A stretch of DNA of 64,000 nt, from assembly GCF_030182585.1 (NCBI RefSeq), contig NZ_JARXOW010000001.1:1984001-2048000 (forward strand). Reading direction: 5' to 3'. Under the pieces are notes generated by a model. That model made no database searches and was not told where the DNA came from. It worked only from the letters and a program-made list of their open reading frames with translations. The DNA comes from Pedobacter faecalis (GTDB lineage: Bacteria > Bacteroidota > Bacteroidia > Sphingobacteriales > Sphingobacteriaceae). This document shows, piece by piece, positions 7,756 through 14,648 of the stretch; the stretch's first letter is position 1; the number at the start of each line of letters is the position of its first letter. The position numbers and the translations under genes are program-made.

Positions 7756-8436
7756 TTAAGCTACCTTTTTTTCATCCAATGATTTCTGAAGGTCTTCAAC
7801 TATCGAATCTGTAAAAGCTTTTCTTACTGGAAGATCCCTACTAAATGCCCCTGCAACGTATTCTATAGGTAATATCCGCCTTAAATTCACTTTAAAATCC
7901 TCTAACTTAATGTCTGGATACGATTCATTAACCCTTGATAGAAAGGACTCTACATGTTCCATCTTACCAATCAAAGACTTTTCATCCCAATCCTCATATT
8001 GAAAAAAGTCTTGATCACTTAAAAATCCTTTAATAACATTCAAACAAAAACCAACACATGTCATATACTGTGGTGATGCGCCTGGACTTACAAAATCGCC
8101 ATTTGTATCATAAAGAGAGCCTTCGTAAAAGTACCCAAATTCAGGCTGCGCTTTTTCCAAAATAAGTTCCGATTGTGCCATAAAAGCTGGCAGCAATATC
8201 GCCGGCAAAAAATCTAAGCTTTTGAGATAATAATCTTCCATTCCGGAGACATCTTCAATAATTACAGATTTGCCGGTGAAATGAAACAGTTTTGATTCGC
8301 TGTTATATCTTAAAAAGATTGCGGCATGCTGTGTTCCATCCGGATTTATTAAAATCGCGGCTCCAACCATGTTTTCTTCAAGATCGGTTTCGTCGCAATG
8401 TCTTAGGCGATTGGTAAGTTCTTCTTTTGTTATCAC
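7756..8436 (-). CDS. Last gene of the Ubl operon; possible permuted papain-like peptidase
   Basis: 226 residues, overlapping the preceding gene by 4 bp (ATGA-type coupling), so clearly in the operon. No family is recognised with certainty. A His-containing beta-hairpin near the N-terminus ('GTQHAAIFLRYN', His37, followed by 'KLFHFTG') precedes a Cys-containing helix start ('PQYMTCVGFCLNVIKGF', Cys127 and Cys131). This His-before-Cys order is that of circularly permuted papain/NlpC-P60/LRAT-like folds, a class that includes deubiquitinating (PPPDE/DeSI) enzymes. A second Ubl-processing or deconjugating peptidase would fit the operon, but this is inference. The C-terminal ~80 residues are predicted to be helical. 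Confidence 0.6.
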   Translation of the reverse strand: MITKEELTNRLRHCDETDLEENMVGAAILINPDGTQHAAIFLRYNSESKLFHFTGKSVIIEDVSGMEDYYLKSLDFLPAILLPAFMAQSELILEKAQPEFGYFYEGSLYDTNGDFVSPGASPQYMTCVGFCLNVIKGFLSDQDFFQYEDWDEKSLIGKMEHVESFLSRVNESYPDIKLEDFKVNLRRILPIEYVAGAFSRDLPVRKAFTDSIVEDLQKSLDEKKVA

Positions 8437-9446
8437 TTAATTGACTGCTTTTTTCGATTATACTCCCTTATTTTTTTCTCAAACAGAATTTTGATATCAT
8501 TCCTCATCTCCTTCAGTTGTTCATGATCTTTGAATGCCTGACTAACTATTAAAATGGTTTTTAAAATATTAACGTCTGTACTTTCATGGATAAACAAGCG
8601 TAGAAACTTTCTAAAGCTACCATAATCCTTTATATCTAAATAGTCCCTAGAAGTGTAGTGGATAAATTTCAATTGATCAATTTCGTTAGTTATAGACATA
8701 AATTTAGTCAAGAACCTATTTAGTATATCATATTGCTGATCGTTCCAATAAGAATCACATAGCTCATACTTTTCTTCGTCTCCGCCTTTTTTTAGCCAGC
8801 AACTAATCCGAATTTTTTCATATAAAAACCGGTTAGCTTTTTTAGCATTCGTTTCAGTACAACCTATTGTTATCCTGTTCCCATTAGTTTGTTCAAGATG
8901 GATATTTGGATTGGAACCACCCACAGCTATAAGCTTGCCAGTCATAAAGACCAACGACGACTTGAGCGTAATAAATTTCGGTTTAGCCCTTAATTTCTTG
9001 CCGGTTTTTAAAGCTTCAAAGACAGAGTGAATGTTCTTTCCGGTATATATGTTCGCCTCGTAAGCTAGGCCATTCGCTTTAAAAAGCTCTTGTATTGTTC
9101 GCCATTCTTTAACAAGCGCTTTATTGTCGGATTTGCTACTAATGATCGCAGTCAAATCCTCCTGTATATTTTCTATTTGTTCTTCAGTCCCTGTCGCCTC
9201 TAACACAAGCGAGCCCGACTTTATATTTATTTTGATCCCCTCCCTATCGTCATTTAATCTGATGATATTTACGACAGAACTGAACAACACCGAAAATGCC
9301 TTTGCAGCTTCCAGCGACATACCGTCCAAATCAACTTTTTGCTTGGAAGAGTCGGTTTTTATAATAAACTCTAATTTATTCTCCTCTTGCATTTTTGTAT
9401 ATACTTGAAACACAAAGTTGGCACATTCTACTAATGTAGAAAACAT
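8433..9446 (-). CDS. Unknown conserved-looking protein of the Ubl operon
   Basis: About 337 residues; no family recognised. The N-terminal part alternates strands and helices ('KLEFIIKTDSSKQKVDL', 'GIKINIKSGSLVLEATG'), followed by a central segment ('KPKFITLKSSLVFMTGKLIA') and a long helical C-terminus rich in Lys and Asp. No signal peptide or transmembrane segment. It lies between the E1-like gene and the last operon gene, overlapping the latter by 4 bp. The start is uncertain: the ATG at 9467 falls inside a terminator-like stem, so I prefer the ATG at 9446; 9392 (MQEENKLEF) is also plausible. It could be a target, adaptor or E3-like factor of the conjugation system, which cannot be decided from sequence. 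Confidence 0.65.
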   Translation of the reverse strand: MFSTLVECANFVFQVYTKMQEENKLEFIIKTDSSKQKVDLDGMSLEAAKAFSVLFSSVVNIIRLNDDREGIKINIKSGSLVLEATGTEEQIENIQEDLTAIISSKSDNKALVKEWRTIQELFKANGLAYEANIYTGKNIHSVFEALKTGKKLRAKPKFITLKSSLVFMTGKLIAVGGSNPNIHLEQTNGNRITIGCTETNAKKANRFLYEKIRISCWLKKGGDEEKYELCDSYWNDQQYDILNRFLTKFMSITNEIDQLKFIHYTSRDYLDIKDYGSFRKFLRLFIHESTDVNILKTILIVSQAFKDHEQLKEMRNDIKILFEKKIREYNRKKQSIK

Positions 9447-9459
9447 ATTTTGTAATACA

Positions 9460-9496
9460 AAAGGCATCGAATCTGTTTATAATGATCGATGCCTTT
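9460..9496 (-). terminator. Terminator-like hairpin inside the Ubl operon
   Basis: On the minus strand AAAGGCATCGA pairs perfectly with TCGATGCCTTT across a 15-nt loop, and the second arm runs into TTTTGTATT. This is an 11-bp stem followed by a U-rich tail, 16 bp after the E1-like stop. It may act as a partial terminator or RNA-processing site that lowers expression of the last two genes relative to the four core genes. Confidence 0.55.
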
Positions 9497-9511
9497 CTAA
9501 AAGTTAATATA

Positions 9512-10885
9512 TCAGTAGGCCAGTCGGATATTTAAGTTGTTGTAAAGGCTTGGGATTTGGGAACGGCATATATCGCAATTAAGAGATTTTTGCTGATCCT
9601 CTATAAAAATCCCGCCGCTACTTGACATATTAAACTGCGTTGAATTTTCTTCAACAACTTTCCCCTGATTTAATTTGATCAATTGACTAAACGCAATGAT
9701 GGCGGCAGATGGTGATAAAAAAGGCAAAATGCTGGCATGGGGCTCATCATTTCCACTTCCTTCTTTTATTGGACGTTGGGGCAGATCTACCTCCGCACAT
9801 TTTGGCACGAATACGACTCTGGCCAAATCCTTAAAAGTACACATTATGCAATTATCCTTTAACGGAATATGACGACCCACATTTATTCCCCAGGATCGGC
9901 TTGTAGTAGCATGGAATACAAGTGGCGGATAGAGGTTTTGTACAGTAGACCAGATATCGAAGTCATTAGCAAAACACATAATCACGTCAGCAGATTGCGT
10001 TTTACTGTGGTGGTTATAATTAAAGTTTTTATAATCACCATCAAAAGTTTCAACCACATATTTCGAATCCAAAAGGTAGGATTTGCAGATTTCGGTTTTG
10101 GTCCGCCCATCGCAATCTGTAGCTGCAAATAGCAAAGAGCTGCTGGTATTATGAATTTCCACACCTGCGTCAGCGTCGATAAAGAGTATTTCACCACTAA
10201 AATCCACAAGCCCCATGAGGTAAGCAAAGGAAGATCCGATAGCGCCGCACCCCAGTACATGAACTCTTCCAAGGTCTAAATCAGTCAGTAACTCTGGGTT
10301 AGCGATAACCTTATCTTCTACTGACATTGAATACAGATCATACCATTGGCAATAATTTCCTGAACTTATGTTATTAGCCCATCGAAACAACTCAGCATTT
10401 CCCAGGCATGCTGCAAATGCAGCACCTAACGGATTTTTTGTGTCTTTTATCGGAGAATCACATCCCGCATAATTATTGAAAGCGCAGCTAGCAACCCATC
10501 CATTAGCATCAATAGCTACAAAAGGACTCTTAGTATTACTACCTGGTGAACCAATAGAAATCAAAATATCTTCTTCAAAAGCGGGTTGACCATTGAAATA
10601 GAACTCTCCGTGAGGGTCGATACCCGTAAGCATTTCCCTTAGATTATTCAATATAGTACCGGACTTAGAAGGTGTAATTATGCTGGAAGAATCATCGCAA
10701 ATAATTTGGATGGTATGGCACCACCGAGCTAGTATGTTAACCAATACAGTTAACATAACCTGCGTTACATATTCGGAGGTATTTAACGTCACAATCACCT
10801 TAATTTTAACATTGTGACAGTCGGGATTTGTTTCAGTAAATGAGTCTGTCCTCTTGTTTCTTTCGCTATACCACTCCTCTTTCAT
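9512..10885 (-). CDS. ThiF/E1-like ubiquitin-like-activating enzyme
   Basis: 457 residues. The adenylyltransferase (ThiF/MoeB/E1) core starts near residue 205: 'VHVLGCGAIGSSF' is the GxGxxG nucleotide loop (212-217), 'LFIDADAGVEIHN' supplies the ribose-binding Asp and the conserved Asn, and 'GRTKTEI' the Arg/Lys pair that contacts phosphates. Two CxxC pairs (346-349 'CIMC' and 437-440 'CDIC') should form the zinc site usual in E1-like enzymes. The ~200-residue N-terminal region resembles the inactive/accessory half seen in bacterial Ubl-operon E1 proteins. It would adenylate the C-terminus of the multi-Ubl protein encoded three genes upstream. It overlaps the JAB gene by 20 bp. Confidence 0.85.
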   Translation of the reverse strand: MKEEWYSERNKRTDSFTETNPDCHNVKIKVIVTLNTSEYVTQVMLTVLVNILARWCHTIQIICDDSSSIITPSKSGTILNNLREMLTGIDPHGEFYFNGQPAFEEDILISIGSPGSNTKSPFVAIDANGWVASCAFNNYAGCDSPIKDTKNPLGAAFAACLGNAELFRWANNISSGNYCQWYDLYSMSVEDKVIANPELLTDLDLGRVHVLGCGAIGSSFAYLMGLVDFSGEILFIDADAGVEIHNTSSSLLFAATDCDGRTKTEICKSYLLDSKYVVETFDGDYKNFNYNHHSKTQSADVIMCFANDFDIWSTVQNLYPPLVFHATTSRSWGINVGRHIPLKDNCIMCTFKDLARVVFVPKCAEVDLPQRPIKEGSGNDEPHASILPFLSPSAAIIAFSQLIKLNQGKVVEENSTQFNMSSSGGIFIEDQQKSLNCDICRSQIPSLYNNLNIRLAY

Positions 10886-11444
10886 TTCGAAAATCTTTAA
10901 ACACCATTTTATCTCTATTCAGTTTTTTTGGGATAAACCGCCTTGATACATACTTGTCGCCTAGCCTTTGAAATTCATCATTCACAAAGAGGTGTATACC
11001 ACATTGTTTCCAGGGCAAAATGCCATTCCTTGAAAAGAAGGGAACGACAATAGAAAGGAAGCCATCCGATCGAAAGGCTGTCTCTTCATTATCCACGTCC
11101 GAATGATCAACCCACTTCCCTGGGTGCGTATGCACCTGTGATATGTAAACGAGATCATTATCACATAAGTATTCAACCACCAATGCGTTGGATTCATGGG
11201 TAGTTAATATCCCGTATCGGGAAGCCTTCGTCTTGGGCGCGATAGCGTGAGTAATAAAGTGCTTATTGCCTTCGATTCGACCAGCCCAATATATTAGTCC
11301 TTCACAGCTAGGTTTTTTATTTCCGTAATCTTGTAGAACCCGATGGGTGAAATCCAAAACCTGTGAGTCTACATAATATTGTTTATTATCATTGGGATAA
11401 AAGCCAGTAGGCCTTTTAAGTATCCAGTCAAACCATCCTGCCAT
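10866..11444 (-). CDS. JAMM/JAB-family metalloprotease (Ubl deconjugase or processing)
   Basis: 192 residues with a complete JAMM zinc motif: a conserved Glu at 48 ('CEGLIYWAGR') and HxHPx6SxxD as 'HTHPGKWVDHSDVD' (His105, His107, Ser115, Asp118). The family (Prok-JAB) cleaves after the C-terminus of ubiquitin-like domains, either maturing the modifier or removing it from targets. Overlaps E2 upstream (17 bp) and E1 downstream (20 bp), showing tight translational coupling. All catalytic residues are present, so it should be active. The N-terminus (MAGWFDWILKRPTGF) begins directly with a short helix; no signal peptide, so it acts in the cytoplasm. Confidence 0.88.
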   Translation of the reverse strand: MAGWFDWILKRPTGFYPNDNKQYYVDSQVLDFTHRVLQDYGNKKPSCEGLIYWAGRIEGNKHFITHAIAPKTKASRYGILTTHESNALVVEYLCDNDLVYISQVHTHPGKWVDHSDVDNEETAFRSDGFLSIVVPFFSRNGILPWKQCGIHLFVNDEFQRLGDKYVSRRFIPKKLNRDKMVFKDFRNERGVV

Positions 11445-11907
11445 CGTAATAGGTTTTGTTTGAAATTCTTGTGTAAATAGTATCCAGAATTGCGTTTAAA
11501 TTTATCAACCCACCTGCAATTGCTCTCCAATTAGGTGCCTGCCAATCCGTATGTATACCAGTATAACCTGCATAAGCCTTCCTTGAACAGGGATGACAAA
11601 TTACACCCTGACCGTTTGTTTGGTTGAAGAAGCTATCTCCACTAAACTTCGGATAAGCCGCAGAAATTCCTGTATGACCTGATTTAGGACATCTAAAGTC
11701 GATGAGATATGGGCTTTCAGGATAGTTATCGAACTTAAACTCTATGATATATGTTTCACCGTCAATAGAAGATGTCATAAAAACTGTAAACAACTGGTTG
11801 ACCTCATCTATAGGTGAGATCAACCAGTTATAATCTTTACAGTTATCCTGACAAGCTTCTATTTCAACTGCAACAGTTGCAGTTGAAATATAGCTTGGGA
11901 CACTCAT
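11428..11907 (-). CDS. E2-like (UBC-fold) conjugating protein
   Basis: 159 residues with the plan of bacterial E2-like proteins: antiparallel strands ('QLFTVFMTSSIDGETYIIEF'), the turn 'DNYPESPYLIDFRCP' (the YPxxPP-like flap), and a Cys-bearing segment 'GVICHPCSRKAYAGY' with Cys104 and Cys107 as candidate thioester residues, followed by 'WQAPNWRAIAGGLINLNAIL', the post-catalytic Trp and helix. The Cys107-Ser-Arg context is the one expected at the active site of this family (Prok-E2_B type). It would receive the activated Ubl from the E1-like protein. It overlaps the Ubl gene by 4 bp and the JAB gene by 17 bp. Confidence 0.78.
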   Translation of the reverse strand: MSVPSYISTATVAVEIEACQDNCKDYNWLISPIDEVNQLFTVFMTSSIDGETYIIEFKFDNYPESPYLIDFRCPKSGHTGISAAYPKFSGDSFFNQTNGQGVICHPCSRKAYAGYTGIHTDWQAPNWRAIAGGLINLNAILDTIYTRISNKTYYDGRMV

Positions 11908-12605
11908 GCTCCTTTTCCTAAATCAGTAAATACCAATACCTGGCCATTAGGAAAATTGTAGCTTCCAATTGTCCGAGCCTTCTCGAGCGTCTCAGTAGTG
12001 CCCTTGATTTTTAACTCATAGTTGCCGTCAGCAGCAAATTGGAAATGTCCTAGGACCAAATGTATCAGATCCTGTACAGAAATCTCAACATTGAAAGCAT
12101 TCTCCCATTTTCCTTTTGGAGTCTGGATGATGAGCTTAACATGTTTTCTTGTTTTTGAAACAAAATGTTCAATTCCCGGACGTGCAAGATTGATTTGTTC
12201 ATCATTTTCAACAAGTTCATCTTCCCATGGTTTTCGAATGGATAAGTAGAGCTCATCTTCCAAACTGATTCCCCCAAGCACTTTGATTTCCTTCCCTGTT
12301 ATATATTGTTTCTCCCATACGAACTCTTTTCCGTTAATGGTCAACAACAACACATTTTTAAAATAAAAATGTTCAATTTCAGGACGAGCAAGGTTTACGG
12401 GATTCTCTTCTATAAGTTCGTCTTCCCAAGGTCTTTGAATTGCAAGGTACAGTTTTGACTCTAAGGAATCTTGTGGTGCACCAACGAGTTCACGGATCTC
12501 CGCTTGGTAAATAAACTGTTTCGACCAATGATATAATTTACCATTAACCGTAAATGGAAGTGGTTCTCTGTTAGTTGTTTCTGAAGTATTATTAATGTTT
12601 TTCAT
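11904..12605 (-). CDS. Three-domain ubiquitin-like modifier (Multi_ubiq)
   Basis: 233 residues from the ATG at 12605 (an in-frame ATG at 12641 would add MLSFAINFRIKK, but candidate control sequences lie at 12620-12660). Three tandem beta-grasp domains are visible. Domains 1 and 2 (about residues 16-84 and 86-151) are clear repeats sharing 'INGK..W.KQ(F/Y)I', 'L(Y)L(A/S)I(Q/R)(R/K)PWEDEL' and the ending 'NLARP.IEHF'. Domain 3 (155-233) is divergent ('VKLIIQTPKGKWENAF') and ends in 'LVFTDLGKGA'. This is the Multi_ubiq family, found with E2, E1 and JAB genes in bacteria. Its C-terminal small-residue tail would be activated by E1. First gene of the operon. Confidence 0.85.
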   Translation of the reverse strand: MKNINNTSETTNREPLPFTVNGKLYHWSKQFIYQAEIRELVGAPQDSLESKLYLAIQRPWEDELIEENPVNLARPEIEHFYFKNVLLLTINGKEFVWEKQYITGKEIKVLGGISLEDELYLSIRKPWEDELVENDEQINLARPGIEHFVSKTRKHVKLIIQTPKGKWENAFNVEISVQDLIHLVLGHFQFAADGNYELKIKGTTETLEKARTIGSYNFPNGQVLVFTDLGKGA

Positions 12606-12643
12606 TTTTTTAATTCTAAAATTTATTGCAAAACTTAGCACAT

Positions 12644-12660
12644 GATCTCAAAATGAGATC
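12644..12660. promoter_or_regulatory. 17-bp palindrome upstream of the Ubl operon
   Basis: GATCTCA-AAA-TGAGATC is a perfect 7-bp inverted repeat with a 3-bp centre, 39 bp before the preferred multi-Ubl start. It is a candidate operator. It differs from the palindrome in front of the XRE gene, so it may bind another factor. Confidence 0.4.
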
Positions 12661-12934
12661 GGTTGATTTCAATAGGGAATTTTGACGTGTGAAACCTATA
12701 GCTCGCTTTAAATTTTAAAATGCACCACCTATCAAGGTTAAAAAAAGCGTTTAGATTCTTGGAGTTATCGATGCGGCGCCTTATATTTGAGTTGGAAAAC
12801 AAAATACACGGCCAGCAGATGAGCTAATCTGCCTTGGCATTACAACTTTAGAACCAGGCGCCTTGATAGTAGTCTGGTTTTATTATTTACAAATATATGG
12901 TAAAATTGTCAATCTCAAAATAAATCTTACTTTT

Positions 12935-12961
12935 TTTTGTGTAATATTTGTTTACACAAAA
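12935..12961. promoter_or_regulatory. Operator-like palindrome in front of the XRE gene
   Basis: TTTTGTGTAA and TTACACAAAA form perfect 10-bp inverted arms around a 7-bp spacer. The palindrome covers the -33 TTG of the XRE promoter, so a dimer bound here would block RNA polymerase. This is the arrangement expected for autorepression by the XRE protein encoded 36 bp downstream. Confidence 0.55.
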
Positions 12962-12977
12962 ATTTTGATTAATTTTG
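12948..12977 (+). promoter_or_regulatory. Promoter of the XRE-ImmA operon
   Basis: TTG at 12948-12950, a 19-bp spacer and TAATTTTG at 12970-12977 fit the Bacteroidota -33/-7 consensus exactly. Transcription would begin near 12984, 13 nt before the XRE start codon. Confidence 0.6.
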
Positions 12978-12996
12978 AATACACTATTAAATTTAT

Positions 12997-13344
12997 ATGC
13001 TTGATAAAGAGCAACAAACAGAATTCTACGAACGAATTGGCGAACGTATTAAGGAGGCTCGAAAGGTTCAGGAAATGAATCAAGACGTTTTAGCAAACAC
13101 TCTTGGGATTTCCCGCGTATCTCTTGTCAATATAGAAGCAGGCAAACAAAGAGTCCCCCTACATGTTTTAATAGATATCTGCGAGGCGCTTAATGTATCC
13201 ATGAATGATCTTGTGCCACAATCAATTGAGAATAGTATCAATTCTGCTATTTTGAATAAGATAAAAAAGGAAACAGACCCGGGTACAGATTCTGCAGAAA
13301 AAGTGACGAATTATATCTTATCCAGGATGAAAAACAATAGTTAA
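12997..13344 (+). CDS. XRE-family (Cro/CI-like) transcriptional regulator
   Basis: 115 residues. A helix-turn-helix domain occupies about residues 14-70: 'IGERIKEARKVQEMNQDVLA' (helices 1-2), 'LGISRVSLVNIEAGKQRVPL' (turn, recognition helix) and 'LIDICEALNVSMNDLVP'. The C-terminal 40 residues are a short helical tail. Its stop is 1 bp before an ImmA/IrrE-type peptidase gene, the classical pair in which the peptidase cleaves or inactivates the repressor on a stress signal. Divergent from the Ubl operon, which it may control together with its own promoter. Confidence 0.85.
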   Translation: MLDKEQQTEFYERIGERIKEARKVQEMNQDVLANTLGISRVSLVNIEAGKQRVPLHVLIDICEALNVSMNDLVPQSIENSINSAILNKIKKETDPGTDSAEKVTNYILSRMKNNS

Positions 13345-13345
13345 T

Positions 13346-13897
13346 ATGTCTAGACCAATTTCAGGGCTTAAGCTAAGGCAGGTAGCTGACCTTACCTTTC
13401 AAATTGTGACGAGCGCAAACATTACCAAAGCTCCTGTAGATGTTGATTTGATTGCACGTCGTTGTGGAGTTACTGTAGAGAAAACTGATTTAGGAGAAGA
13501 TGTAACAGGTTTGCTGGTCGCTCAGGGAGAGACTGGTATAATTGCTTACAGCCCCCACCAAGGTGAGCAAAGGAGGCGTTTCACAATTGCCCATGAACTT
13601 GGTCATTTTGTACTCCATCGCAATGATGGTGCGGATACCGTATTTGTTGATAAAGACTTTATTGTAAAATATAGAAGTAACAAATCATATTCAGAGCTAG
13701 AACTGAAGCAGGAACAGGAGGCCAATGCTTTTGCCGCATCTTTATTAATGCCAAAGGAGTTTGTTTTGGAAGAAATCACCAGTCCAATGCTCAAAAATCT
13801 TTCCGAATCAGACGTTATTAGTGAACTTGCGAGGATATTCAACGTTAGTATACCGGCGATGACGTTCAGATTAACTAATCTAAACTTGATATATTAG
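13346..13897 (+). CDS. ImmA/IrrE-family zinc metallopeptidase
   Basis: 183 residues. 'RFTIAHELGHFVLHR' carries the HExxH zinc motif (His83, Glu84, His87) and 'EQEANAFAASLLMP' supplies the third ligand (Glu125) and the conserved N/A-rich helix of the family (DUF955). Members cleave partner XRE repressors, as in ICEBs1 ImmA-ImmR and DdrO-IrrE. The gene begins 1 bp after the XRE stop. Placed next to the Ubl operon it is probably the sensor arm of a derepression switch; that link is inferred from neighbourhood only. From 13898 to 14008 no feature is seen. Confidence 0.88.
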   Translation: MSRPISGLKLRQVADLTFQIVTSANITKAPVDVDLIARRCGVTVEKTDLGEDVTGLLVAQGETGIIAYSPHQGEQRRRFTIAHELGHFVLHRNDGADTVFVDKDFIVKYRSNKSYSELELKQEQEANAFAASLLMPKEFVLEEITSPMLKNLSESDVISELARIFNVSIPAMTFRLTNLNLIY

Positions 13898-14008
13898 ATT
13901 TAAAATTCAGTGTAACTCCTGTTAAAGGAAAAACGATCGGATTATGAACGTGATTCTAATTTGCCATAGTTTATGGAAGACCTTATATCCGGCTGGCAAC
14001 AGAAGTAA

Positions 14009-14458
14009 TCAATTAACAAAAGAATCCTCAACATTCAGATCCTTTAGCGCTTGTGGATCTATATACAATTTTCCCTCTCTGCCATTATAGACATTGGAAT
14101 AAGGGTAGTTTAACGGCCTGATAAACACATTTGGAAACGGATAATCCTTAAGCTTTTTCTGTAATTGGAAAAAAATGTCAACACAACCAAACAAAGCGCC
14201 TTGATCAAACATACTGTTTACCAATTGCTGGAAGCCTTTTGATGTAATACTTGTGTGTTTAGTGGAACGCAGATAAATCATATCACAGGGACGATCAACA
14301 GCGCCCTCTGGAAAAACTTCATTTCCATCAACAATAGAATACTCCAAATGGTAAAGCCATGCCAGATGCCTGATGATGTTTTGGATGGGTATTTGAAAGT
14401 TTGCGGGATTGGTCATATATACCACTACCAGATTTTGTCTGAATTTCTTAGCTACCAT
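14009..14458 (-). CDS. Hypothetical protein
   Basis: 149 residues, no family recognised. The sequence reads like a compact alpha/beta protein: 'NLVVVYMTNPANFQIPIQNI', 'DMIYLRSTKHTSITSKGFQQ' and 'FPNVFIRPLNYPYSNVYNGR', ending with 'GKLYIDPQALKDLNVEDS'. The Asp-Met-Ile-Tyr-Leu-Arg segment and Ser/Thr/Lys run could be part of a patatin-, phosphotransferase- or nucleotide-binding-like core, but nothing is conclusive. It converges on the XRE/ImmA genes. Low GC places it inside the island. Confidence 0.5.
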   Translation of the reverse strand: MVAKKFRQNLVVVYMTNPANFQIPIQNIIRHLAWLYHLEYSIVDGNEVFPEGAVDRPCDMIYLRSTKHTSITSKGFQQLVNSMFDQGALFGCVDIFFQLQKKLKDYPFPNVFIRPLNYPYSNVYNGREGKLYIDPQALKDLNVEDSFVN

Positions 14459-14648
14459 GTTTGATAATGTAAGCTAAAGATAATGATAAAGGAGAATTCA
14501 CATAGCATCCTACTGTTGCAGAACCAACGTATCAACATGAAATATTTTTAAATAAAATCATGGTTATAGTACCATCTATTCACGGTGTACGAAAGTTATA
14601 CAAGAAGAACCATCCCCAATGAATTCGGTGATTGCCGGTTGCGCTCGC

